From the NCBI GenBank assembly GCA_029240075.1, contig JARBTQ010000004.1:62001-126000 (forward strand): DNA of 64,000 nucleotides, written 5' to 3'. A model generated the notes under the pieces. It made no database searches. It was not told where the DNA came from and saw nothing but the letters and a program-made list of their open reading frames with translations. The position numbers were made by a program, and so were the translations under genes. Position 1 is the first letter of the stretch. Each line of letters starts with the position of its first letter. The stretch comes from Chlamydiales bacterium (GTDB taxonomy: Bacteria; Chlamydiota; Chlamydiia; Chlamydiales; JARBTQ01). Of this stretch, positions 23,929-34,815 are shown one piece after another.

Positions 23929-26900
23929 TCAAAGAAGTTTAGATTTAAGGGATCCATAAGTTCTAATAGAATCATTAATCTTTTGCATCTCCTCTTCTTG
24001 TGACGCATTTTTTAATTTTTGTTCTAGTTCTAAAATCTTTTCCTCGATAATTTGAAGCGGTGTCTTGCCTTCCCTGTCTGGTAGATTGTAATCCCGTTTT
24101 ATAGGTAATAAGATGGGATACAACTCATTAATAGCTTCTTCTAAACGCAGGATCTTATGAAACAATGTATCACCTTTATCCTCTCCTATGCTGTAATTTT
24201 TTTCCCTTAAATTGAGATTTGCTCCTGCTCTTACAAGTAAAGATAAAATCTTTACCCCTCTATAAAGCGAGATACTTTTACTGTTAATCTTATTTACAGT
24301 TATATGGACCACATTTTGAGATACAGAGTCTTCTTTAGAAGGTTCTGGAAGATAGTTCAAAATATTAGTGATTCTATTTTCATAAAGATGTTTTTTAATG
24401 AACAGCTCTGTTTTATAGGGAACCCTTGAACTAACAAGGGTAACTAATTCTTGCGCCAAAGTATCTAGATCCAAATTTTCCAGATAGGTTTTTCTATATG
24501 ATTCATAAAACAGTTTAAACTTCTCATATTCAAAAGGAGAGAAACTAGACTGAAGCTTTAAAATCACTATTTTTTGAAATTCTATATCAGGTTCTTCTCG
24601 CAACCAATTGATAAATTTATCATAGCAGTTTTTATTGGTTAGATAGGAGACTGCACCAGCAAAATGCATTATTTGCATAACAGCAGAGTCAAAATTTTGG
24701 TGCGATTGAATTTGTTGCAGCTGTGTCTGATCACTAATATAGTAAGCTTGTCCTGTTATGTCTAAAATAGCTGTATGATAAAGCACATCAGAATTTTGTA
24801 CTTTTTCTAACAACTTCTTACGCATCTCTAAAGCTTCTCTTTGTTCTAACAAGACAATCTCTAAAGCATGTGTTTGCTTATGAACTCTATATAGGCAATA
24901 TTGGATGGGTTTGGTAGCATCAGAAAAAAGGTCGCTGTTAGAACTTTCCTGGTCAGAATCACCATATGTGTGTAATAGGTTCTTAGATACTTTAATGTAC
25001 TTACTATAAATGGTGTCAATTCCATAAGCCCCTAGCTTAAATTGTTTACGATATAGAGGAAATACTACGGAGGAGTTTAATTCTTTTATTGCTCTAACTT
25101 CAGAAATAGTGTGAGTATAGACATCAAAATTTGTCCACCAATCAATGGATTGATAAGGCTGCTGGTTTCCTTGAACACTACTGATTTGATAAAGTTCTAA
25201 TTCTGATTGAGTGTTTTGTTCTACAGTATTTTGATTATTAGTCTGCTGCGTACTTAATACAGTTCGTTCTACTTGAACATCATGAAAGGTGTTTTGAGCT
25301 CCTTTGGCAGGCACTTGCCTTAATAAGTGTTTATGGGCGTGTGCAGGACCTATTAAAGTACTATCAATCTCTTTTGAGAGAGAGGAACATATCTTATCAA
25401 TCCTAGGCTCTGCTAACTGACATTGCCTAAGAGCTTGTTCCAGTTTTTGTAACGATTTTTCCTTAATACTATTCGCAGATCCTGAAAGTAGTGCAAAAGG
25501 GTCTGCATAGGAGGTGATTCCTCTATAAAGATCACATAGCTCTGTTTCTTGAACATGGGTTAATAACTGATTCAATCCCTGTTCAAACAATTTGATTTGC
25601 TCTAGAGAAGAGTTATCCTCTTTTAGCAGAATTTCCAGCACTTGTTGTCGAATTAAATTATCGATCTTTTGAATCAATGCACGGTAATTGTCTTCTCCCA
25701 AACGCTGAGCTTGATTTTTTAATGTAAATTGGATGATCTCTTTAGTGTGTAGTTCTTCCTTAAGGTCTAAGTTATCACAGATTTTATTGTAAACATCTGT
25801 AGTTACCGCGATTTGAACATTCTGAGACGCAAGTAACTTCCTCATGCGGAAAGCACCTTGGAAAAAATCTCTGCGAAAACTATGCTCGTCAATAGTCATG
25901 ATAGCGGTTGCATTGCTTGACTGTAAAATATCTGTACCTGTGCAGTTAGCCTGATCATAGTAGGTAAATAAGATATCAGGAGTAAAACCTTTATCTTTGA
26001 TAGACCTAAAATCAGAACCTTGTAACTCAACAGTTTTAAAATTAGGGGTTGTGATGATTCTTAATTGTTTGAGAGCTAAATCGAAATACAGAACTCCTTT
26101 AATGGAGGGGTAATAGTCATGAAAGAATTGAGCCATGGCAAGTGCTACTTCGGAGTTAGCAATTCCTTTAAACATAGCTCCTACATCCATAATAGCGTGC
26201 AACTTCTTAAAATAATCTCTTTGGTATTTCTGTAGTTCCTGTAAAAATGCCTTAGGAGTGGTATTTTCTATCTTGAGAACAGCGGGGTTATTCTTAATCT
26301 CAATTAATTCATAAGCTATCCGGCCCTCAGTCCCTACATCTAAGCTTGGAGTAAATCTTTGATGAAAAGTAGTGTAGTTCCAAGGGGTACCAGTCACCCC
26401 TTGAACAGATGCTAAGATATCCACAAAATTTGCTGAATAGTGACTAATTTTATCAGGATAAGTTTTAATTTGATTGAGGACATAATTTTTTATATAGTCA
26501 AACAACAAGGTAGAGTCATTAGAGATTTTATCCCTTACAACTTCGACGTCTTGGAAATTACTAGGGTCAAGGTCACATAAATTCAAACCGTATTTATAAT
26601 GAAAGTTTTTTACAGCCTCAGTGTCAGCAAATGGTTCTAAATTAACTTTGGATTGTTTTTCAGCGAGTTGGAGGTGATCTTGCAGTACTTGGATAGCTTG
26701 CTTGGTTGATAACCCTTTTTTCAAATAGAGCTGTACCGTGTAGTTCATGCACTCAAACTCATTAGCAAATTCAGCTTTTTCATTAGGTCTATTATTATCG
26801 TAATAGGGGATAGCATAAGGACAGCTTGAAATTTTAGAGAATCCATACTTTACATCAGCATACTGCCCTAGTGTGTAAGGCAAAAAGTGGGTTAATTCTT

Positions 26901-29900
26901 CTTTTGCCAAAATGATTAAATTAGCTCTTTCTTTATTTTGCTTGATTAACTGTTGAATCCACGATTCCCATTGATCTTTTAAGTTGCTATCATGGCTTAC
27001 ATTACTTATGATCGCTTTAAAAAGCTTAAGCTCATCTTCAGACAAATTCAGATCTGAGTAGGTCTTTAAACTATCTATTAGGATTGGTAGATAAATCTTA
27101 TGATACAGTTCTTTAGAAATTTCTGGTACTTGGCATTCAGTTTTAACACTTAACAGTGTATGGTACAGATGAAGTACTAGTTCCTGCTGTTTTTCAGGGA
27201 TGGTAAGTCCATTTCCTGTGGTATAGTGTAGTTCACGGCGACAATTTAAAATTGTATCAACTTCATCAATAATTGCCGAGCCTTTGGTACGTAGAATGGT
27301 GAGTATCTCTGCAAGTAATTGCACATGGCTTTCATTCTGACGACTTAAGGCTTCTACGTAGCTTAATTCAATATTTTGGAGAACTTCAGGAGTCGTTACT
27401 AGATATTGTCTTTTGGAACGAACCTCTTCTAATAAGTCCTTAAGGTAGATTACTGTGTCTGTATGAAGTAAACCTTCACGGGTTAAAGGGCATGTTTTAC
27501 GTTCGTCAATGTAGCGGGCGGCTTGTCCAAAAGTTTGGGTCGATATTTTATGCAAATCACGTTTAGTAACATGGTAAAGGGCATCAGGTACTACAATGAT
27601 AGGAAGGCAATCTCCATCAGCACGAGCTTGTGCAAGTAAAGGAAGGATCACTTTCGTTTTTCCTTGCCCCATCATAAGCTGGACTACCAGATCTTCGTAG
27701 TTACCAGATGCAGTTTTATTTAACATTTTTGAAATCACTTGTACTTGCTTTTCACGTAGAAGAACGTCTGCTTTAGCTTCTAGTAACAGCTTAAGGCGAC
27801 TTATATAGCAGGTTGGATCTAACTTATAATATCGTCGTGTATAAGTCTCCTGGTAAGCTTGGTCAATTAAAGCTTGGCTTTGCTCTAAGCTCTGATGCTC
27901 CATTGACATTTGTTGGACATTTGCAATGGTAGATTTTTCAAGCTGCTTAAGTTCATTAAGAGTTCTGAGTAACCTTGTTATTTGCTGTGAACGTGTTTTC
28001 AATAGCAGATAATGGGTCATCTTATGGTAAAAAAGAATAATTTGTTCTTGAGTTAAGTAAGTTTTTTGCTTTAATAAATGATCGTTAGGCTGAATAAAAA
28101 AGAATTCAGCATTATCAATAACAAATTTTTCCTGCATTTTACCAGTTTGCTTTAAGTGGTAATTAAGTTTTTCAACAGGGGCTAGAGGGGAACTATTAAG
28201 GAGAGAACAAATTTGATTTTTTAAAATTGCGATAGTTAAGTCGTCTTGCGTTTTTTGCTCCCTCAAGCTAATGGCAATTTCTTTTAGACTTAATCCTAAT
28301 TGAATAGCTGGTACTGCAGCGACCTTACTTCCTGTTAAGTAGTCTATTTGAAAGTCTGAGAACTCTTTCTCAATGATAGGCTCTGGATCTATTGAGTCGT
28401 CTATATTAAAAGAAGGAGTATTCCTTGGAACTTCTTCTAAAGCAACTGTAGTTGTTTTAAAATAATTTGTTCCTAATAATGCTAAGGGAGCTGTAAAGGG
28501 AAATTGCTTTAGCTTTTGTTCTGTAAGACTGAGGTCATTCTTAATTAAACCTTGCAGTATATTGTACTGATGCTGCACGTTCTGTACAGGGGCTATGGTC
28601 AGATCAGATTTTAACTGAGACTTATGGAATACTTTCTGAATTACAGATTCAACATCTAAAATAGTAGGTTCTTTAGATGAAATTGAAAGATTATGAAAAG
28701 CAGCTGGATTGGCCTTAAAGTAATCTTGAGCTTTATTATGAAGTTGGTTAAAAAAGGCTTTGTAGTTATGAGGTTCTTTTGGAAGGCGTGGGGCTGTGTA
28801 ACCTACAGCTAAGGCGTATCTGAGGTAGGCACTGAGTTTTCCATTTAAGTCTTGCCAGTTATAAGAACCTGTATTAGGGGCTGTTGATAGGAGTAATAAA
28901 AATTCATTGTCAAAACAGTTCTCACTAGCCTTTTGATAAAAGTAACCGAAATTTTTAGCAAAATAGATCTCAGGATTATTAACCCAATACCCGTGCTCAT
29001 CTAATCTAATTGGCTTTACTAAATCGGAAATGTTTAGATGTAGATTTAGTTCCACAGAGTACCAATCGATAGGATAGTGAAGTTCGAGTACACCATTATT
29101 TGCGTTTATCTGATTTGAAAATCTTTTAGGAATACTTAGCGTAAGATTCTCTTTTAATTCAGAGCCTCCAAGCAATGGTTTGATTCGAGAATCTACACTA
29201 CTCTCTTTTTCATAATAATTCCCTGAAGCTGCGCCCATTTGCTCTACAAATTTTTCCTTCTCTTTAGTTACTACCGCATTTTGATCATCTGTAGTCCAAG
29301 ACGATTGGATCTGTTGCAACAGCATAAGTAGAGCAGAATTATTGGGGTTGTAATCAAAAATAATTTTTGAACCAAAAAAAATGTAGAAGAATTTCTTATC
29401 TGCTTCAGTAAATTCATTTTCCACCGTAAGAGTTTTGATATGATACAAGGCCTGTTGATAATCCCTTTTAGCTAAACAAAGATAGGATAAAAATAGCTTT
29501 GCTTGGGTACTATGAGCAACTAATGATTTTTTATCGTTTACATCACATATAATATAGAGACTAGTTTCCCCAGTTGGTAGCTTCAAACCTTTCCTTGATA
29601 GATTCAGGGTCTGTTGTATATCAGGATCACTATATTGTCTAAAAGGAATTAAAACTTTTTGTTGCCCTTCCTTATTCTGCAGTAATAGGCCATCTGTAAA
29701 GTCCTTGATGCCAAAGTCCTGGTTTATCTTAGTAATGTAAAATTCAGGGAACTTCTTCCAAAGCAGTAGCATGCCAAACTTTTCACTAGTATAGGGAATA
29801 AATTCTAAAGGCTTTCCCCCTTCATCTAAGCATGAAGGAAGTATAACAGATTCAATTTTTTCCCCTTTTTCATCTTTCCAAATTAAAATAGTAGAAGGAT

Positions 29901-32900
29901 CATGGATCTGGCTTAAAGGTGTCAGCTGCTCTTTGTAAAATGGGGCGTTTTTATCTAAATAAGCTAAACGACGAACAACCTGGCCATTATCATCAAGTTC
30001 GACAATATTTGCGTGACCAGATTGGTAAAAGAGAGGAAAAGCAAGAGGGTCTTTCTGTAGAGAATTGGCAATAAGGTTAACTTTATACTTCACTCTCTGC
30101 TCTTTCCAATCAATAAATAACATTTCAATAGAGGAGGTTAAGTCAGGTTTTTCCGTATCATCTGTACTAGGCAATGTCTTATCATCAACAGCTAACCAAG
30201 TTGTAAGATCAGGTTTTGATAGAAGTTCTAAAATATTTTGCTGGGTGTCTTGCTTATTTCTATCCTCACTAGGGTTATACCGATTTACAATATTATGTAG
30301 TTTTAAAGGAAGGACATAGACATATCTCTGACCATCGATTACTTTTTCAACAAAAGATGGGGCATTTGAGCCTGGAGAGAAACCTAATCTTAAAGTTCCA
30401 TATAGAGGATGGTTCTCGATGATATAGACATTATCTTGTAAGAAACCTTTGAATACTTCTGTCCCAAAAAGAAACGGGTAAGAGTAATTTGCTTTCTGTT
30501 TTTCTTGTATTTCATTAAATTCAGATAAGCTCCATATCCAAGCAGAAGGAACTTCCGTAAAGACCCCTCCCTTAAAAATGATTGACCCCATTAATAAGTT
30601 AACCGAAGTTCCGTGCTCATTCATATAATTGGGAAAATTTCCTTCCCAAGACTTTGATTTAGTTAAAGAGCTAGGCAGGTCTAGTACTTCCAAAGATTGA
30701 TTTAATATAGAGTGTATGCATTGGGACTCTGTTAAAGAAGCTTTTAAAATATCAAATTTTTTGCGGAGCAGTAAATCCAATTGAATCCGTATATGACTAA
30801 AAGAATCATCTGAGCCATGTTGACTTCGAATGTAAAAGTGATCCTCAATAATTTCTTGAAGTTTCTCTTGAGTTAAACTACTTTTTTCTAAATTAACTAG
30901 TAACCTTTGTAGCCTGATAACGAATTGGTCTGTATTGCTTTTTAAGCCCTTTTGATTACTCAGACAATACTTTAAAAGATCTTTTAAGAAAGTAGAAAGC
31001 TCGTTAACCATTTTTAAATAAACTGGATTTTGCTCACTTAACTTTCTAAGGTATGCATTAAGTTGTCTATTAACATCACAGAGAAAAAGAACTGGTTCTA
31101 AATGGATCAGTTTTTGTTTCTGAGAAAAATAAGTGATACCATCTTGTATTAATTCTATTAGACGCTTAGCTAATTCTGGTGAGTCGTATAGTTCTTTGAA
31201 TAGATAGCCTTGATTACCAAATAAGGTTGCCACAAAAAGCTTTTGCATTTCCCTATCTTCAAAATATTTCAATTGACTTTGATATAGCAAAATAATATCG
31301 CTTATCCTGAGCTCTTGAGTATCTTCAGAATTAGTTTTCACAATAAGGCAATTTGCCCTATTTGAATGATGGTCTTTGATAATTTGTGCTAATGAACCTT
31401 GTTGTTTCTCAAGAATGTCTGATAGGGAAAGCTCTGTAGACTCGCTTTTACGTGGGATCCTTTGGTATACCAAGCCATGGTAAGGTTTTAAATCCAGTCC
31501 CATGCGATGAATAAGACTTTCAGAGTTATGGAGACCTGCTTTTTCAGCTTGCACAGAAATACGCGGCCCTTCTTTAAAACTAAAATAGGTATTAAGAAGT
31601 TTTCCTTTTCCATTCTCATTATCAAACACATCTTGCACTTCTGACTCTAATGGCCCAATTTTGGAAGGTATAGAATTATAAATTAGCTGCTGAACCATGA
31701 GATGTGCTTTTTTTAATTCAATTAGTTCCAACGGAAGTACCTGATATTGGCCCAAGTCTGCAGTTAAAAAGTAGTTTTCAAACTCCTTTCTGGGTACAGG
31801 TTGATACATCGGATTAGAACTAGCAGCTTTTTGTTCCGTTTGTAGTCTTTCGTCAACTAAAGAATGTAATTGTTTACGTTCTTCAGGGGAAAGGAGAAGC
31901 GCAATTGTTTCAACAATTCCAAAAAAACATGCTTTTCCTCTTTGGTCTAATTTTAAACCTAGTTCAATTATATTCTTTGGATCGCTTGTGGTTGTATTAT
32001 CTTCAGATTGCCAATAGAGGCTTAAATCCTTTAATGCTATAGCAAATTCTGGTTCGTAGGAATAGGCATAGGGGGACTGAGTGTGTGATTTAAAGAAAAC
32101 TTGGTCGATTAAAGGGAATCTAAAGTCTAAAGCTTTTTGATACAGTTTTTTATGTCTAGTTTTAAAGATTTGGTGACTAAGGGTATCGACAACTGCTAAT
32201 AATTTATACATGACAGTCATATCTTCTAATGTAGCATTGGAAGATGCACAACCACTCATACCTTCAAAATAGTTTTGCATGGTATGCATGACTTCTTTAA
32301 GGACAGGTGATAAATTGTTTTCCTCTAATTCACTCCATATATTATCAACAGTAGCATTTGGAGTTGGCACTGATTTACAGAATTCTTGAATGGTATTGAT
32401 GGTATAAAAATAGTCGTGATTGCTGTTAGCTTCATCTGTTTTTTGATTTAAGAGCTGCACATATTCAAGTATTTGCTCTTTATTGGGATTGCTTGCCTTA
32501 AATTCTTTGGTAAACTTTAAAATTGGAAGACAACTATTTTGTACACCATTGCTACTATTTTTATATTGAGTACATAAATTAGCTAGATAAGCCCCTAATA
32601 AGGGATGATCAATAGGTGCTTGTTCTAAATCTTGTATTGCCAAAGGTTGAAAAGAATCTGTTTCTTTCTCCGAAGTATTAAGCTCATTTAATAGTGCTTG
32701 TGAAGTTGCATAAGCACTACATGCTTCCTCCAATGAGATTATAGGAGGATTATGCTCTGTATGCCATAATTTGAGGGTGCTTCTAGCTAATTTTTCTGCA
32801 GATTCTTGCAGTAAGATCCTGTAGTCTCTATTAGTGGATAAAGAACCTTTACAGTTTGTGTAGAAACTGAGCAATGAGCTAAGCTTAATGAAATGCTTGA

Positions 32901-33990
32901 ACCGTTTGTAATCTTGATGACCAAATAGGTTTTTTAAGCCTATTTTAAAAACGTAGTAAAAGCAATTCCCAGCTCTTTGCGGAGACATTAACTGCTGAGC
33001 TGGCTGAGCCTTAATAGTGGCAGCATGTATAGAAAGGCACATGACATTTGCAATCTGGTAAATATGGTCTTTATCAAGCTTATATTTTAGTATAATTGGT
33101 AAAATTTGACATTCTAGCAGACCTTGCAAACCTTTTTTAAAAGTAGTACTATTTATATCTTGTAGCGTTAAATTAGCGTACTGCAAAGAACCTAAAATTT
33201 TTCCTTTATATCCATAGAAAGCATTCAAATGGTATTCCGAGCCATTGCCCGTATTATGAATAGAAAATGTATAAGATCCATTTATATCTTTGGCTACTTC
33301 ATAAGTCATAGCATGTCCTGTCTGCCCACCATGGCCAGACCATCCTCCTGGTATCAACAAGCTTTTGCCTTCTTTGAGGTCAATGATCTTAAAAATGATC
33401 TCTTCTATTAGTTTTTGCAAAGAGTGAATATAGAATGTTTGATCATCAGCTCTTTCAAGACAAGCATTTTGTGCAGAATCTATGATCCCTTTTATATTGT
33501 CTCTAATCCAAATATATTCTCTGCACTGAAAGCGTTGTATATCCTTTATATTTTCTAATTTTGCTTCATCTAATTCTATAAAATCATGAGGGGCTAAAAT
33601 TTCTAGGAGATTTGTCAAAAAAAGAAGACTCGACTTAGGATCACCCCCATCAAATTGAGAGTTCAAAGTGAGATTATGCCCATGGATAGCTGCAAATAAA
33701 TTGGGTGATATAGGTAACCGATCTGCCCCTTTGATCCATTCTTTATTAAAAAGGGAGTATTTTTTTATAAATTCCTGTTCTTCCAATGAGGTATAACCAA
33801 GAAGTTCATCTTTAATTTGTTCCATCTTCTTACAGCTATTAGAAGATTTTCGTAGATCCTCAAACTGCTTTTTAATAGAGGGGCTCTTTATTTTAGCTGT
33901 TGGCAATTCCCCATTTGCTGAGTTTGTTATAGGATGATTAATCTGCTTGTCAGGTGATACATCAAAAGTATTTGGTATTAAATTTGCCAT
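23929..33990 (-). CDS. Giant DUF3638/DUF3645-type protein with P-loop ATPase region and C-terminal ankyrin repeats
   Basis: At 3353 residues this is the largest gene here. A Walker A-like MGQGKTK lies near residue 2108 and a Walker B-like AIIDEVD near 2240, followed by a helicase-like second half with MTIDEHSFRRDFFQGAFRMR near 2700. These match the DUF3638/DUF3645 region of very large proteins known from fungi, oomycetes and some chlamydiae. A conserved-looking GGWSGHGGQTGH near residue 215 may be a separate enzymatic domain. Residues of about 3240-3310 (LLVRAGANLNLRE, GKTPLQIIEEK) are ankyrin repeats. No signal peptide or membrane segment. Start chosen at ATG 33990 behind AAAGGAA. Function unknown; a host-directed ATPase or ubiquitin-related role has been proposed for relatives but is not shown here. 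Confidence 0.85.
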   Translation of the reverse strand: MANLIPNTFDVSPDKQINHPITNSANGELPTAKIKSPSIKKQFEDLRKSSNSCKKMEQIKDELLGYTSLEEQEFIKKYSLFNKEWIKGADRLPISPNLFAAIHGHNLTLNSQFDGGDPKSSLLFLTNLLEILAPHDFIELDEAKLENIKDIQRFQCREYIWIRDNIKGIIDSAQNACLERADDQTFYIHSLQKLIEEIIFKIIDLKEGKSLLIPGGWSGHGGQTGHAMTYEVAKDINGSYTFSIHNTGNGSEYHLNAFYGYKGKILGSLQYANLTLQDINSTTFKKGLQGLLECQILPIILKYKLDKDHIYQIANVMCLSIHAATIKAQPAQQLMSPQRAGNCFYYVFKIGLKNLFGHQDYKRFKHFIKLSSLLSFYTNCKGSLSTNRDYRILLQESAEKLARSTLKLWHTEHNPPIISLEEACSAYATSQALLNELNTSEKETDSFQPLAIQDLEQAPIDHPLLGAYLANLCTQYKNSSNGVQNSCLPILKFTKEFKASNPNKEQILEYVQLLNQKTDEANSNHDYFYTINTIQEFCKSVPTPNATVDNIWSELEENNLSPVLKEVMHTMQNYFEGMSGCASSNATLEDMTVMYKLLAVVDTLSHQIFKTRHKKLYQKALDFRFPLIDQVFFKSHTQSPYAYSYEPEFAIALKDLSLYWQSEDNTTTSDPKNIIELGLKLDQRGKACFFGIVETIALLLSPEERKQLHSLVDERLQTEQKAASSNPMYQPVPRKEFENYFLTADLGQYQVLPLELIELKKAHLMVQQLIYNSIPSKIGPLESEVQDVFDNENGKGKLLNTYFSFKEGPRISVQAEKAGLHNSESLIHRMGLDLKPYHGLVYQRIPRKSESTELSLSDILEKQQGSLAQIIKDHHSNRANCLIVKTNSEDTQELRISDIILLYQSQLKYFEDREMQKLFVATLFGNQGYLFKELYDSPELAKRLIELIQDGITYFSQKQKLIHLEPVLFLCDVNRQLNAYLRKLSEQNPVYLKMVNELSTFLKDLLKYCLSNQKGLKSNTDQFVIRLQRLLVNLEKSSLTQEKLQEIIEDHFYIRSQHGSDDSFSHIRIQLDLLLRKKFDILKASLTESQCIHSILNQSLEVLDLPSSLTKSKSWEGNFPNYMNEHGTSVNLLMGSIIFKGGVFTEVPSAWIWSLSEFNEIQEKQKANYSYPFLFGTEVFKGFLQDNVYIIENHPLYGTLRLGFSPGSNAPSFVEKVIDGQRYVYVLPLKLHNIVNRYNPSEDRNKQDTQQNILELLSKPDLTTWLAVDDKTLPSTDDTEKPDLTSSIEMLFIDWKEQRVKYKVNLIANSLQKDPLAFPLFYQSGHANIVELDDNGQVVRRLAYLDKNAPFYKEQLTPLSQIHDPSTILIWKDEKGEKIESVILPSCLDEGGKPLEFIPYTSEKFGMLLLWKKFPEFYITKINQDFGIKDFTDGLLLQNKEGQQKVLIPFRQYSDPDIQQTLNLSRKGLKLPTGETSLYIICDVNDKKSLVAHSTQAKLFLSYLCLAKRDYQQALYHIKTLTVENEFTEADKKFFYIFFGSKIIFDYNPNNSALLMLLQQIQSSWTTDDQNAVVTKEKEKFVEQMGAASGNYYEKESSVDSRIKPLLGGSELKENLTLSIPKRFSNQINANNGVLELHYPIDWYSVELNLHLNISDLVKPIRLDEHGYWVNNPEIYFAKNFGYFYQKASENCFDNEFLLLLSTAPNTGSYNWQDLNGKLSAYLRYALAVGYTAPRLPKEPHNYKAFFNQLHNKAQDYFKANPAAFHNLSISSKEPTILDVESVIQKVFHKSQLKSDLTIAPVQNVQHQYNILQGLIKNDLSLTEQKLKQFPFTAPLALLGTNYFKTTTVALEEVPRNTPSFNIDDSIDPEPIIEKEFSDFQIDYLTGSKVAAVPAIQLGLSLKEIAISLREQKTQDDLTIAILKNQICSLLNSSPLAPVEKLNYHLKQTGKMQEKFVIDNAEFFFIQPNDHLLKQKTYLTQEQIILFYHKMTHYLLLKTRSQQITRLLRTLNELKQLEKSTIANVQQMSMEHQSLEQSQALIDQAYQETYTRRYYKLDPTCYISRLKLLLEAKADVLLREKQVQVISKMLNKTASGNYEDLVVQLMMGQGKTKVILPLLAQARADGDCLPIIVVPDALYHVTKRDLHKISTQTFGQAARYIDERKTCPLTREGLLHTDTVIYLKDLLEEVRSKRQYLVTTPEVLQNIELSYVEALSRQNESHVQLLAEILTILRTKGSAIIDEVDTILNCRRELHYTTGNGLTIPEKQQELVLHLYHTLLSVKTECQVPEISKELYHKIYLPILIDSLKTYSDLNLSEDELKLFKAIISNVSHDSNLKDQWESWIQQLIKQNKERANLIILAKEELTHFLPYTLGQYADVKYGFSKISSCPYAIPYYDNNRPNEKAEFANEFECMNYTVQLYLKKGLSTKQAIQVLQDHLQLAEKQSKVNLEPFADTEAVKNFHYKYGLNLCDLDPSNFQDVEVVRDKISNDSTLLFDYIKNYVLNQIKTYPDKISHYSANFVDILASVQGVTGTPWNYTTFHQRFTPSLDVGTEGRIAYELIEIKNNPAVLKIENTTPKAFLQELQKYQRDYFKKLHAIMDVGAMFKGIANSEVALAMAQFFHDYYPSIKGVLYFDLALKQLRIITTPNFKTVELQGSDFRSIKDKGFTPDILFTYYDQANCTGTDILQSSNATAIMTIDEHSFRRDFFQGAFRMRKLLASQNVQIAVTTDVYNKICDNLDLKEELHTKEIIQFTLKNQAQRLGEDNYRALIQKIDNLIRQQVLEILLKEDNSSLEQIKLFEQGLNQLLTHVQETELCDLYRGITSYADPFALLSGSANSIKEKSLQKLEQALRQCQLAEPRIDKICSSLSKEIDSTLIGPAHAHKHLLRQVPAKGAQNTFHDVQVERTVLSTQQTNNQNTVEQNTQSELELYQISSVQGNQQPYQSIDWWTNFDVYTHTISEVRAIKELNSSVVFPLYRKQFKLGAYGIDTIYSKYIKVSKNLLHTYGDSDQESSNSDLFSDATKPIQYCLYRVHKQTHALEIVLLEQREALEMRKKLLEKVQNSDVLYHTAILDITGQAYYISDQTQLQQIQSHQNFDSAVMQIMHFAGAVSYLTNKNCYDKFINWLREEPDIEFQKIVILKLQSSFSPFEYEKFKLFYESYRKTYLENLDLDTLAQELVTLVSSRVPYKTELFIKKHLYENRITNILNYLPEPSKEDSVSQNVVHITVNKINSKSISLYRGVKILSLLVRAGANLNLREKNYSIGEDKGDTLFHKILRLEEAINELYPILLPIKRDYNLPDREGKTPLQIIEEKILELEQKLKNASQEEEMQKINDSIRTYGSLKSKLL

Positions 33991-34333
33991 GAGGAACTTT
34001 CCTTTTTATTTAGGAGCTTAGACCAACATTAAAATTTATCTCTACATTGTATAAATATTAATATAAAATAGTTGTGTATTGGATTGTGTTTAGATATATT
34101 AATGCTAATTTTAATTTAAATGCTAGCTTATTTCTTGAAAAATTATATAGGTTTTAAGTTTTTAATATTTTAACTTAAGGGGAATTGCATAAAAGATGGT
34201 ATCTTATTTAGATCTTATCTCGGGGAAGGAGCTGTGCATTTTATTAGATTTTCTTCCTTAAAATAGCCAATTTCTTAGCTATATTCAAACGGTCTTGCGC
34301 AACAGCATGATGCAGAGAGAGGGAGAGGGGAGA

Positions 34334-34564
34334 CTATTTATCTGAGCTCAACTGCTCTTCTGAAGTATAACAAGATGTATCTTCTTTTGCATTTGTATTC
34401 ATTTCACTAGCAATGATTTTGTGAGAATCTGGGCCTATACCAGTGTGGAATTTGACCACAGATAAAATAAAACCAATTAAAATACTATAAGGCAGTTCAA
34501 AGGTTATTTTAATTATAAGATGAATAAAATAGTTTGCTCTGAATAAATTGGAGGCTTTCCGCTT
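34334..34564 (-). pseudogene. C-terminal fragment of a membrane protein (relic)
   Basis: Open minus-strand frame of 76 codons from stop to stop, with no ATG before codon 54. It reads as a hydrophobic helix (LPYSILIGFILSVVK) followed by a polar tail (HTGIGPDSHKIIASEMN) and ends with a natural-looking acidic C-terminus. It looks like the end of a polytopic membrane protein whose front has been lost. I do not recognise the family. Confidence 0.35.
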
Positions 34565-34732
34565 CTAGGTATGATGGCTTGAAAACTAGGCATCATTGTC
34601 AATACGATCATTTAAAAACCATAAATTGATATTTCCCTTATGGACTAAAGATTTGTTATAATCACACCAATTTGTAATACAGTGTTTATTTTGCATCGAG
34701 GTTTTCTCTTATTTTGGTTTTTAGTCCACCTG

Positions 34733-34780
34733 GAAGTTTGCCCCCTTTCCCTTTATCTCAACATTTTCTAACAAAAGCTA
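34733..34780 (+). repeat. Degenerate direct repeat, right copy flanking the giant gene
   Basis: AGTTTGCCCC, a short T/C tract, ATCTCAACATTTTCT and ACAAAA in the same order and orientation as 23776-23823, about 11 kb away. Confidence 0.55.
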
Positions 34781-34815
34781 AACTGATTGGTTTTTTATGA
34801 TTATCACCAGGATGA

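Larger units (their letters stand above)
33991..34815. other. Long intergenic region with decayed genes and repeat
   Basis: These 825 bases lie between the DUF3638 giant and the F-box gene. They hold a decayed minus-strand reading frame (34334-34564) and the right copy of the degenerate repeat (34733-34780). The part next to 34000 is AT-rich and is the likely promoter region of the giant gene. I see no intact gene. Confidence 0.45.
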
